DNA of 64,000 nt from Varroa destructor. Taxonomy: Eukaryota; Arthropoda; Arachnida; Mesostigmata; Varroidae. Where the stretch lies: the NCBI RefSeq assembly GCF_002443255.2, contig NW_019211454.1:447936-511935 (forward strand), in the 5' to 3' direction. Below are positions 35,800 to 48,199 of this stretch, in pieces; position 1 is the stretch's first letter, and the number at the start of each line of letters is the position of its first letter. The notes under the pieces were generated by a model. The model was not told the DNA's origin. It saw only the letters and a list, made by a program, of their open reading frames with translations, and searched no databases. A program made the translations under genes and the position numbers.

Positions 35800-38700
35800 T
35801 TGGGATTTCATACCTTTTCAAGCATTTACCTTAGAAGGAAAACCGTTTTGTTACTAAAGCAAGGCGATGGTAATAGACTGAGCAACGAAAGTGCTTTCAG
35901 ATAATACATGAACCTGATAACAAAAAAAGAAAGCAATTTTCAAAAAACAAACTAAAAAACCATTGCTCGAACGAATAGAATTAATCGCAACTTGTCTAAG
36001 TTGACCGACCCTATCCCCAAATGACTAGGTTATACGGCGACACTAACCGCGGCAAATACCACTTAAGGTTGCAAGCATCATTGAAATTCTTTGACAAATT
36101 TCGCCTTTCATGAAAAGTCAAGCAGTTTGAAGCAGAATTATCAATTAGTGCCCTCATACGATTTTGCTCGCCACGAAGAAACGCAATCGAATATAATATT
36201 GAGACCTATTCTGGGATTTTATAATGATTACAATTTGTTTTACAGAACCCTCAAATGAAACGTTATCCTTACGGTGACGGCATAAACGACATTTTCATAA
36301 AATGGTACCAACTATAAAAATGCCTTATTACCAATTAAAAATATGCATAAAACAAGCGTCAAGGGCTACAGCTGATACTGCCTGATTTTAGTAACGCGTT
36401 TTTATTCTATGATAGTCTTATTTGTGAATTCTTAGGTTATTTTTAATATGTGTTATCATGTAAGCGGTAGTTTGTGAAGGCAACGTACAATGACTAGTGC
36501 AGTGTAAAGCTCATTTGTCCCAAAAAACGTCGTGCGTTGCTTAAGAAATACTATAGATATTTCACGCACAGAAACGTAGCAAATAGATTGACAGAAAAAA
36601 AGAGTGTTCTGACGAAGCTGTCTAGTTGAAGTAGTCTAGAAGAAGTCTATGTAAACACACACACTTAAGTGGCCCTGAGAGTTATGACGAATCGATTGAA
36701 GCTTGCAGTTCAACTGAGGTTTTGTTTTCCTGAAGCAGTTGTCCTTTGTCCGATAGAAACGTAATGCGGTTCACGTTGTGAAACTATTAGTTCTTCTGAC
36801 CACGACATTATGGTAATGTTAGAAGTGTCACAATCTGACGCTCATTAGGCTAAGGCTGGACATTGCAAATATGGTAACTTCTGGTGGGCTAGTCCTCTTG
36901 GTGCGTTGCACTAAATCAGGATAATCTCCATTTGAAGAAATATACAGTCGTACATATTAGTTCAAGTTTTATTCATTAAAGTTAATTAATATACGTGCCT
37001 AGGCGAAATGGCGTGCAGTATTTAAACAGATAACGCAACGCACGTCTCCAAAAAACCGTCGTTGCAGAAATTAGCTGTCAACAATCGTCCGAAGGGAAGA
37101 CGACGCATTTGTTTCAAAATGGTCTGCATAAAAACTTACTGATCCATCCGCAAATTCTTGAGAATATCCTAAGGTAAATAAATGACATGCAATGCCATTC
37201 AACATCGTACTTCCTTATTTGTCAGAATCGTAACAACGAGTAAGGATAACAAACCTTTACGTACCGGCGTAGATCTCGCACAGCTTTGTGCTGTTATTTG
37301 AAATTGTAACAACGCACCGTATAAAGGCGTTTGGTCCGTGCTATCATGTTCACTCCATGTTTCTAGATAGATGCTTAGCTATGATGCATTGTTTTTTAAG
37401 CTAGTATCACATCGCGTACGTATCTGTGTACTTCTATACGTTTTGTCATAGCATACATTGTATCAACTGAACGGTCATTGCAGTTATATAGTAGTCTCCG
37501 AGGCCTTCACATGCCTATAGTTAGAGTGCAGATTGCGAGCGATGACACTGTTTTGTTATGATTTCTGCTCCCATAACAAGAGTTGTCGAAAACGTGGCCA
37601 TTACTTGTTTATTATATTTCTAGTTGAATTTCCCATGGTATTCGGGCTCACGGTCGCCCAAATCATTTGTCAGCATATGAACGAAGCAATCCATTATTGA
37701 ATACAGACTTCTATATTGCGAAAATTGATGGTACCGCCCTTTCGTATTAAACAGGATTCGTTTTAGATTGCCGTAGGCTAAAGCACTGCATAGTTTGGTA
37801 ATCATATGCTGCTCGTGTAGCCATTCTGTATGCAGGTCATAGACCTTTTTGCTCGTATTCCGCTATTTTTACCAAACAAGTGAGCAAGCATACTGTACGG
37901 ATAGGCAGTAATAGATTTCTCTTAGTAGCACGTAATCATGTACATTAATAATAAACGTAGATATAAAAGACGTTTTACGTTCTTTTTAAAAGAATTACCC
38001 GGATGGAAAGCACTCATGCAATAGATATGTACGGAGAAGGAACACCAAATTCAAGAGTGATCGTTTGATCGTAAAATACGTTTATTGGAAGAACAGCGAA
38101 GTTTTCGGTTTGTTCCACACTTCCATTTCCGGTCTCACCTCCTAACTGACGGTTTGCCATTTTCTAAATTTATGCTACTTTCTAATAGGTTTCGACTCAT
38201 CGTGTTACAAGTAGAAAGCTCTTTGTGAAGAAGGAGACACTATAGTTCAATCACTCCACTTAATTAAAATGAATCGCATTGTCAAAAAACGTGTATTATT
38301 TATCCTTAGGCAACTTTACATCTTTATATTTATGGTATCATGCACGACTCTAATGTTTATTGCATATGTTGAGACAAGTCACGTATTTCGGTCTCGTTAT
38401 TCAGTAGTATCTACAAGGGCCCGTAAGGTGGGCTGGATCATCGCGTGATCAGGCCAGGCAAATATCGTTCGCTGTGCATAATAAGACAAGGTTTGGATTT
38501 CAAGAAGACGTTTTTATGTACTAAAGCTTGTAGCACACCCGTCTTCAAATGCTATTTTGTTTCGAAATATTGTTCCCCGTATAACGATAATAATATTTAT
38601 AGGCTCTTAGGTAAGACATTTGAAGGTCTGCTTAGTTTTGACAAAAACCTTCAAACTAAAAAAAATCGATACCCTTACGAAAGGGCGTACTTGCGTAACA

Positions 38701-39510
38701 GCTGGGCAATTAAAACCCACTGCGACGATGGGAAATACTCAAGTATGAAATAAGCGAACTATATCATCGGGATTTTGAGATATATATTATAACAATCTAG
38801 TTCAAATGGGCTTGAAAAGCATTTTATCCATCGGCAAATTCGTCCGCGCACGTGATCCTATCGAGGCGCTTCCGTTTACTAAACTCATACGCAACACGAG
38901 ATGCCTGTAATAGATACGCTTTGCTCGTTCCTTTTTTCTCCGTGCAGACGTGTTTTAAAATACTTTCCTTTTCAAATTGATTAATCAAAAAGATTAATAT
39001 CTAGCATTATAATGCTACTAATCGATCTAGGTTAGGTTGTTTGCCAGTGTTTGGACGGAGCCACTAACAACGGAATATACAGTTCTGCAATCTGCTTTCG
39101 TATGCAAAAAATATATTTGGGTTTGTAGTCAACTGACGTAGCCAAGATTCGTAACACGCCTCGAGCGTACTTTGTAAAAGTGATGTTACAAGCCAACCTC
39201 CCAACAGTCAATTTTACGTATGGACGGTATAAAAAATCTGTATTAGACTTAACTCTAAGGGGGCTGTTTTGTAATGACACGTCTAACACGGTTAGACTCT
39301 CACTGAATCTACCAAAGCTAAACGGGAATTACACAAAGACTAAAATGCGCATTACTTGTCTAGGTGGCCAGTAAAGAGCCCCGCAAAGATAAAACTATAA
39401 GTAGTTAAGGTGGACTTCATGAGTGTCGAGGTTAGTTTACCCAGTAACCGGCCTGGGTTTTTTTTCAATGGCCTAACATCTAATTTCATTTAGCTAAAAA
39501 CTATTAGTTT
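35800..39510. other. stretch without an identified gene
   Basis: No recognised coding sequence. An open frame of 102 codons at 38445-38753 (+) has no known domain. A 16-base perfect palindrome, TAGCATTATAATGCTA, lies at 39002-39017. Confidence 0.45.
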
Positions 39511-39512
39511 GA

Positions 39513-39773
39513 ATGACACATTTGTCACCTGCACCCTGTCGCTTTCGTAGTCATAATATGGGGGGCTATGAATGTCTTTATCTTCGAATTAAATGTTATA
39601 CATTTTTCCTAATCGAACTCCCGTTATGGCGACAAAGATATGAAGCCGGGTCCACAATCAGCTGGCCACGGGAAGGTCCTCGGCTGAATCAGTCGCAGCT
39701 GAAAATGACGTATGACAGTGTTCGAACTTTAGCAGTGCTGAAATTAGAATTTGCGGTGGCTACCTTAAACTAA
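39513..39773 (+). pseudogene. possible IS630/Tc1-type transposase N-terminal fragment
   Basis: The C-terminal half of this open frame reads L-W-R-Q-R-Y-E-A-G-S, then G-P-R-L-N-Q-S-Q-L-K and L-K-L-E-F-A-V-A-T-L. This resembles the helix-turn-helix end of IS630-like transposases, with a G-R-P-x-x-L-x-x-x-Q linker followed by L-K-F-x-F-A-L-W-T. No catalytic domain follows directly. It might belong with the fragment at 40455-40640, since the spacing suits one worn element. The match is short and could be chance. Confidence 0.22.
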
Positions 39774-40454
39774 CGTCAAACTAAGCCATACATATCGTAA
39801 TCTAAAATTAGATTTTAGTTTTATTTAAGTGTGGTTTACGGTAGCGTTCATACGCTGTTTCAGGTGCAAAATAACCTGCGGTTAGTAGTCGACTGATATT
39901 CACTCAATACCCAGCTAAACGAATTAAGATTTTTTGTATCAGCTCATGTCATCGTACTTCATGCTTAAAATATATTTTTTTGGGCCGTTGCAAGAAACTG
40001 CTGTGTTTTCAAAAGCCAACTTTCATCCCGCAATAGTATTAAGACCACTATTATGCTTTTAGTAGCGCGGATGCTATTCTGGTTACGCCATTACACCTGG
40101 CGTGATGGAAAACTGATGCAAGCATCTATTTTTACTATTCTTTTAGATCAAAAGGGTTAGTTCACACGTATCGCGGTCCGCATATAGATTAACAGATTGA
40201 TAAGAGAGCACAGATCCAACGGTGTAGACCAGCGAGACATCAAAGCGTCGCAACTCCTCATAGAACTGTTTCAATTTCAGATTGATGGCTTAGAATTCCT
40301 CAGAAAAGAAGCGGATGGAGAGTCTTTAGCATACCCGAACGCATACGCCTCCTCGATCACTATTGTTGTACAATTTATCTTCTTCTCGTAAGCCTACTGA
40401 ACTGCCCGTTTCTCCCCGTTTCCTGGTGGTTAGGCAAGCTTAATCATTCTTGAT

Positions 40455-40645
40455 CAGGATTGCCACCATATGCCATCACGGGTGAACTCTTAACGTTTTT
40501 ATGAAAATACAGATAATCCCTAGATTATACTGGAGGACATTCAACAGGAGTTGGAAGCTTGCCTTGGCATACCTTTCAAAGATGTCGCCAAACATGCCTT
40601 CGAAGAGTTCCAAGCCTTTAAGGCTCTTCACATCTATTACAGTAG
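40455..40645 (+). pseudogene. possible mariner transposase C-terminal fragment
   Basis: In one frame L-P-P-Y-A...F-L (from about 40459) resembles L-P-P-Y-S-P-D-L-A-P-x-D-x-F-L-F. In a second frame M-K-I-Q is followed, in a third, by E-D-I-Q-Q-E-L-E-A-C-L-G-I-P (from about 40533), then F-E-E-F-Q. These resemble the C-terminal end of mariner transposases (K-L-K-x-x-L-K-G, V-E-D-I-K, L-K-x-I-P, F-x-x-x-F). Two frameshifts are needed over 180 bases, which weakens the call. Confidence 0.33.
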
Positions 40646-40699
40646 CTTTGCTAAAAAGTGCAAAAAATCTGCTTATGCAAAAATGCTTTATGGATTCTT

Positions 40700-43600
40700 G
40701 TTATATTGAATTCTCCACGAATACATACGTTATTTTTTGATAACCATTTATACGCGAAAGCTGGACAAAATATGAGGTTATATAGGTTACAGGTTTGTCA
40801 GTAGTGTCGTGCAGTAGCTTATTTGATAAAACGGCTCAACTGTACCAGCTAATAGGCCTCGCTAGTGTGAACTTTACTCATATACTTCCGTCCAGAATTT
40901 TTTTCAGAAACAAGACATACTTACCGATTCAGGTAAAGTTCCTTTAATTAGGTTGTCTATACCGTTACCGTACCCAAACACATGTATAATTACTGCCACA
41001 TTAAACAGATGATTTGATGTAATCAACACAAGTAGACAAGATATTCTTACTTACTCTCGCGAAATATTTTTGATCGATCCGAAGGATGGATACCCAGTTC
41101 AACTTCAACAAAATCCAGTTCAACGAAAGCATTCTGAAGTGTGGCAAATTGAAATGCGTGCACGGAGTGTTAGGCGATAAAGGTGAAGACCGGTTCAGGT
41201 AAAAGACTCATCGTAAAAAAATAACAAACATTCTCTACTGTTCAGATAGTAATATCTATGAACTCCGTAATAGCTTTCTCGAGTACTTTATTTCGGGATA
41301 TTAGGATAAGTCAACATCAGGTGATTGTCAAACTGTTTGAAACCAGAGGCCATCAAACTTTCTTCTTATTACGCCTTCATTGGATTTATACACAGTATGA
41401 AATATGTGTTAGTGCTAAAATATATTTTCATTTCCCTTTTTATTGAATCAAAAAACAACGTGAAACGATCTCAGATCATTTTAGCAATCGTAATTGAGGA
41501 ACTAAAACGAAATTTGTTTGCATAATTAATTTAACGAAAGCATTTAGCTGAAGTCAGATTCTTTTTGCTTTCATCCTCATTTTTTAGCCACTCCTTTTTT
41601 TTTTTTTTGTGAAAAAATTTGTGTGAAATGATCTAGCACATGTATAATGTCATCAAGTCTCACATAAATTGTTAGCTTTAGCACGTTTCAACTGTTCCCA
41701 CTGTCTTTTGAAAGCCATGTAGGGGAACATCGACGAATGAACAACTCCATAGTTTTGTTTCTAGCTCCACATGCCGTTAATGCTTTTCCTAATCCATTTG
41801 TGTTCCCACGCGACATAGCGCGCAATAGCCATACACCACGATAGTATAGGTGGCTTCATACACATGTAGAAATACTAAGATATGTCAGCCTATGATCCTA
41901 AGTGGTCAAGAGACCGAACGGATTAATTGCAGAATGGAAGCCACATGTGATAATGCACGATAATATCTATAGGTACGTAGACTAGTTTCCTTTAGCAGCG
42001 CTTCATAAATTGCAGTCAGCTCTGACAGACAGCTTCTAGGGTCGTGTGAATTACTCCAACCGTCATTTAGTCGGTAAATTTTAGTTTTGTGGCCTGCAAA
42101 CTATCAATGAAGTCAACCGATATCTCCTCTTTAACATTGTATTTCAGATAGCACTCACCGTGCCGGTTGTAAGGCCCGTCATCTTTGTGTTTAGTGAGGG
42201 GTCAATCCTACTGCTGTTTTTAACGGCCAGTGAGTTCGAGACATTCAACTTTTGATTAGCTGCTAGAAGCTGCGTCAGTGTTTTTGTCGCTGTCACGCTT
42301 AGCATTTTTGCGCAGCAGAATCTAGACTACCAAGTGCTTACATCCTATAAATAGGGTGAGATGTTATATGGATAAAAGTTCCTTGCTAATCAGGTGGCCT
42401 ATACTTGTTGAAAACTAAGCCAATACCATGTCCAAAAGGCCTAACATTACCTCAGCATATCAAGCAACCTAGGTTAATTTTATTGCTTGTTGCTTAAAAA
42501 TGTCAAGGCGTGGTCCATCTTATATCACAGTAATGCTCAGGCACAGTTTCAGGCCCATTGAAATCGTTCATGCAATACTGCACATATTCTCTAGCAACGT
42601 GTGTACGTTTCCTGCGTGTATTAATCTCCTCTATTGAAATAATCTATTTTCTTTTATCTTGTTGTGGCAATACTCCGAGCAACTTTGTATCATTCATTTA
42701 TTCTCCATAGGGTAGTTTACAGTGAGCTTTATCCGTTGTTTACGGTCTTTCCAGCTAATCGTATCCTTAATGCTCTAGCATCAGAGTATTCTAAACACCG
42801 AAGTCTTTATAAGCATGGATGCTTGCCATGGACATCACAAATAAGATTAGAGGTAGTATTCTATAGTCAAATGTAACTCTATTGTCTAGACGTTCCGCCT
42901 TACTCATTTATCGTATGTATAACTATCGTACCATAAAGACAGTGCAAGATGAGCTCGTAGAATTTGTCATTTAAAAAGACTGCGCATTCCACGAGAGATC
43001 CGCTTAGAGCTGAGTGACTAAATTAATCGAGACCCCTGCAACGTCAAAGAATACCGTTACGCCAGGCTCATTTGTGACTTGCACTGTTTCAGTATGGTCT
43101 ATCGGCTCCATACCACTGTTCTAAGCGTATATCAGTAGCCTATTTGCTGATACGCAAAACATGCTTATGTCCTAAGCTCGCCTATAAACGCCTAAGAAAC
43201 ATTTTCTCAAGAGTTTTAATGACTTGAAAAGTTTGCACGATCACCCGATATAATCTAATGTCACACTTGATGGGTCCAAATTTTAAAAACGGCAACTCGT
43301 TAGGAAAAACGCCAGACTTTTGGTACCTCTTTCAATTGTTACAGTAGCCTGCTTGCTAGTATTTCTTCTGAGGCTTTTTGCGTACCTTCTTTCATGCAGA
43401 AATAAATTTACCTGTCAAGGCTGTTTCTTCAATTCTACACATCTTCTTCATCAGTTCTGTGTACTCGCTCGCTTGCTCAGACTTATTTAATTTTGGTATT
43501 CATTTTCATATTTTACAGTCTAAGCACGAGTGAACTTCTTCAATAGGTCAAGATGTTCATACCTATTATCGAAATCCTCATTAACGGCACGGATTTCAGT

Positions 43601-46600
43601 TTGTGACTATTTTTTGTGACGTTTTGTTGTAAAGGTATTCAGACCGACCAGTTGAAGTCTTCTTTCTTTTCCATAAGCATCCCGCCTCCATTAACCTCCA
43701 TAACTTGATTTTCATAGTCCTGCTCGAGAAATCCCAAATAAGTTTGACGCAATCCACTTCGGCTTGAGCTTCTAGTCGGGGAAAGTTTTTGATGTTATAC
43801 CGAAGAAATGACTGCGAAAACTTGTTTACGCAAAAGAAATTTCCAAGGGCATTAAAATTAATTTACCAAACAACAAACCTATGTCAATCCGTGATATTCT
43901 TGTATTTCTGACGGTTGCTAACGCTAACACAAATTATTGCTGCCATATGCCTTTGATTTCTAACAACATATCTTAAATTTCTACATCTTAGCTGAGTTTT
44001 ATTCCATCAGGGATAAGGTATTGTCAATGCTAATTTGAGCGTTCTTAGTAGGCATTGATTTGCAATTTTTATACGAAGAAGCTAATTAAAAGACCAGCCT
44101 ATGGAAATCCTCGTCCTTGGTAATGCATCGTTTAAGAGTAAACTGTATGCTTATACCGACTGAAAAGAGAAATGAATTTGTTAATCACGGCAATAGTGAG
44201 AGGGTCTTCTGAAACGGAAATGAAGCAAATACTAATAATATTATGTGTAAAATTATTTGCGAGAACTGTTTTCGGTATATAAAGTTTAGGCATACGTAAT
44301 GTATTCATCTAAAACTAGTGAAACGGAAAACACGCTCTTTGGAAAGTCCCATCAGCACTCGCTAACCCCAACTGAATCTTACCTTAAAAGCTCCATTTAG
44401 CAGGACGCCTGGTCGACTGTAAAAAACTAATTGGATTACTAGATGCATCGTTGCGTAGATGCGCGCGAACTGGGTGAAAATGGAAGGATAAATTAAGAGT
44501 AAAATGATGGGAGTAATCTAGACATGAAAGAAAGTAACATTGAAAGCGAGGTAGAACACACTTTCGAAACAAGTTAGTGTTTGAAGGAATAGGCGGAAAA
44601 AAGAAAAACGCTCAATAGGATAATACTTTAAACAATTGTAACAATTCTATTTTTTTGAATCGTTATATTGTAACTATCGACGACTTACGTTGTAATCAAC
44701 ACTCAACTGTACGTAATTTCTGATTGAGTTGGATTGTCTATTTCTAGAGACCTGTATTGAGCGGTTCCTTAAGCCTCTAAAGCGTTGAGCTTATTAAACA
44801 TAAATTAATAAGAAAATATGAATGGAATTATATAAATAGTTGTTATAGTGATCAATAAAATCCGTTTACGTGTGAACACAAGAAATTACTTCTACGCAAT
44901 AGCTTGTTCGTTTACGTCATCACACTTCTTATGTAATACAACGCTGTAACGTTATAAACGTAACTAATTTTTAACTGTCTCTCTTTCTCTCGAGGCATTT
45001 CTGCAGTTTATAAATATTTAAGGACATTTCGACCTTGAGGAGCTTAATTTCGCGGTAGCAGAACACAATTTAGCGAAGATAAAAATCGTTACGTATGAAT
45101 GCAACAATAGAACGCAGAAAAACGACGGATAGTTATAGAAGAACTTGTGTGTGATTGGCACAAACAATAATTGACTAGACGGTTTACGGCTGAACGTATT
45201 ACAACCTCTACGTAGATTGCTGATTAGCTGGTGGAGCAACGATCTGTAACAGATCAGAACCTGTGTGCATTTACACCGATTTCGGGCGTAGGCCACCTCT
45301 AGAGTTCGTTACGTTGCCATGAACGGAAGGTATAATTACATCGACACGAGGAGTGCTTTTTCAATATATTTTTCATAGGACGCTTTACAAACACGCAACA
45401 ATGACCGGCATAAGCCTTTGGAATTTTTTATTGATTACATTTGTGCTTAATCTGAACATAATAAAAAAAAGCAAGTACTTTCTTAAGTTATATCATATTT
45501 AAATAGAATCAGTCTTAAACTGAAACACATGTTTTTTTTCCAATAGTTAACGTCTGTTATTATCAAATAAAATCACTTACTTCGAATTTTCTGGGATGCT
45601 CAGTTTAGGAATTTGTGGCCTGTCTGTTGTTTCTGATAGGTCTGCCACTACACAAAACACTAATACGAACTAATGTAGTATTTTTGTATCTTTAAACCTG
45701 TCTGATCTTTATAGCGTAAAATGTTATTTAATTTTTCAGTGTCTAAAAGATTAGTACATACTGTTACAAAATCAATATTCTCGCGCAGAAATTGCACCAG
45801 ACAAAGCATCGATACTAGAAGGTATCTACTTATCTGTCTAATAATTTGAATAGAATGAGAGATCGTGATAGCTAACCGACAAATATTTTTTTTAACTATA
45901 TATGTAATACTTGTTGCAAGGTGGCATTTTAGAGGCGGAAAATTAAATCCTCCACTCCACTTCTCAAAGCCATAAGTCAAAGCGATACACATCTTGTTTA
46001 TTTTTCCTGTATTTATTTTTTCAGTATGTAATTTTGAAAGGAACAAGACACGCGTAAGTACGAGTTTAGCTATTCAAATCAGCGAGCTCTATCTAATGGG
46101 TATAAATTCGCATTACATACATTTTCCCAACGAGTGTATCCGCAAACCTTAGTTACATTAGAAACATTCAAAAAGCTGAATCAACCAGTGGATACAACCC
46201 ATTCATCAGGTCGCCACAGCCAATAAATGCAAATTAATAGTCTTTATTGCTACCTTAGCTAAGACATGCTTTAGTGTCTTATACATTTGCCCCTAGAAAT
46301 ATACCGAAACGATATTTCTAAACCGTTTAGATAAATTTTACTAAACAGTACATTTTCGTACTACTTCTACGCTATAGCTTGTAAACTTTTCTTTGAATGG
46401 GTTTTACCGCGATTGAAAGCTTTCAGGGAAGATTCGTTTAACGCATAAATAGATTTTTCACAGAACATGAGATCTATTTCCAGAGGTCGCAGCCATCTAG
46501 AAAGCAAAAATATCTTATTCTAATCTCTATCTAGAGGGTTCACAGAAAGAGTGTCGTTTTTTTATTGATCGTAGAATATGAAGTGAATTGCTGATTTAGC

Positions 46601-47085
46601 TCAGTTATCACTGCTTTATGAATTCTGAGATTCCCAATAAGGTGCAGTTATAATCTCTGCACTAATATTTAACTCGTCTAGGATGTTTGGAACGTTTCCG
46701 TTCTGAAAAGGCAGTATTGTGAAAATGAAGGCTACTCATAGACCCTTTAATACCCAAAATGATTCCCACCGGGCTCCGCTAGAACATTCGTCAAAAACGT
46801 TCCGTAACAATGCAGAAGCTTACTGCTTTGTACTGCAGAAATTTATTTTAAGCTGACCGGTTCTCTTACTGCAATAAAAGTTCCTTCGATTTGTCCGACA
46901 AGCCGCGTGACGTTGAGTATCTGTAAGGGCATCTTTTAACATTACTATAAGAAGAAGTTAGTCATTAATTATCAAAGTTGACATCAGCTAGAGGTTTATA
47001 CATGCGCAGCTTTCGAGTCAGATCCTAGCAGTAGTTGCTGTATAATCGTTAAAAATATGGGCTCTGATGTTACCAGAAGGCGAAT
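40700..47085. other. stretch without an identified gene
   Basis: No recognised coding sequence. It holds a 15-base T run (41594-41608), an 8-base-arm hairpin near 46296-46321 and unassigned open frames, the longest 128 codons at 45660-46046 on the minus strand. A tRNA-like A box at 46596 was considered and not accepted. Confidence 0.45.
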
Positions 47086-47089
47086 TTAT

Positions 47090-48180
47090 TTCAAAGGATA
47101 AACATTTTAAGAAAAAAAAAGAGTATAAATACAAGCTTCCAGAACCACCCAGGAATCATAAGAGGCGACATCACCAACTTTCTTTCACTTCCAAAAAGTC
47201 CAGCCTTTGTTGCAAAAAAAGCTTCGTGAGTTCCCCACATTAACACCAACATCGACCAAAAGGCCGCAGAAATTCTCGGTGCCACTTGCTTCTCTACAGG
47301 ACAGCGTCGTCCCAGCAGGAGCGGTCCTACCTCATGTCTGCAACCCCTAATCCTCGATGCTTTAGTGAGTCAAGCTCTGGTCATAATAAATGCTTGCATG
47401 GTTGCCAAGACATGAACCAAAATTATCGGACGGGTGACCTTAAAGCAAGCTTAATTGAAGAGATTGAAATTATCGGGCCTAATATCAGTCTGTTAGCCTC
47501 CTACGTATACCAACCGAAGACCAAGTCAATGCTCGTCCTTGTCGAAAAGCGGCTAAACATGTTGCATACGGTACAGTTATCTCCCTTTGGTGCCTGCAAA
47601 GTCTTGAACGCAAGATTAGACAGTCCAATTTCAGGCTGCCACAGGGAATGCTGGATCGCCAGTCCTTCGTTGAGAGTGAGCTACGAGAGCTCGACCATCG
47701 ACGTTTTCGCGACAAACGTATGCGGAGGCAAAGCAGACTTTCTCGGTAAGGATCATTCACTCAGAAACAGAGCAGAAAACGTTTTCGTGTCTACATTGCC
47801 ATTGTTATCCATCTAAAATTGCAACACATACTCGTTTTCGAAAAGAGGAAGAAACTCCTCTCGTTATAGTTGAATCTGGAAATTCTTAACGAGTGCATAG
47901 TCGAAGTGCTGACTACGCTAAATCTTATCAATATCAGTCCGCACAATTTCAGCAGAATGAGTACAGGCTCCTGGCGGGGTTGTGTACCAGAATAAGAACT
48001 GCAGCCAACCCGCAGGTTGTGTGCAAAAAGATCCCTGCCTAAAACGTGAACAGTTTTTCCTGTCTTAAGGTACTTCTTTTGTCTAGCGGTAAAAAACTTT
48101 TCATTGCACCTAATGGAAAGGTTCAGACAAGCCACGGTAATGATGTGTACTATCAGGAATCTGCATCTTACTTCCACCGA
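47090..48180 (-). pseudogene. Ty3/gypsy pol remnant: protease end to RNase H
   Basis: Read right to left on the minus strand, landmarks of gypsy pol occur in order. V-L-G-R-D-L-F-A-H (48020-48046) matches the I-L-G-A-D-F-L block between protease and reverse transcriptase. I-R-L-S...R-W-S-S-S (about 47690-47730), then K-D-W-R and P-C-G-S-L-K (47640-47675), match the segment from G-I-I-R-P-S to W-R-P-C-G-D-Y-R. V-Q-D-F-A-G (47591-47608) follows one frame over. Finally W-G-T-H-E-A-F-F-A-T-K-A-G-L (about 47200-47242) matches W-x-P-E...A-F-x-x-x-K-x-x-L at the start of the RNase H connection. The active-site region between 47280 and 47480 is too worn to read. Integrase and LTRs were not found. Two frames are open for 128 and 91 codons. 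A plus-strand frame of 176 codons overlaps and is regarded as a shadow. Confidence 0.75.
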
Positions 48181-48199
48181 TACTGCTCTTCAGCTACTT

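Noticed and set aside
46590..46665. A tRNA gene or tRNA relic, from TTAGCTCAGTT and GTTATAATC.
   Set aside because: No acceptor stem or cloverleaf could be drawn and the box spacing is too long for an intron-less tRNA.
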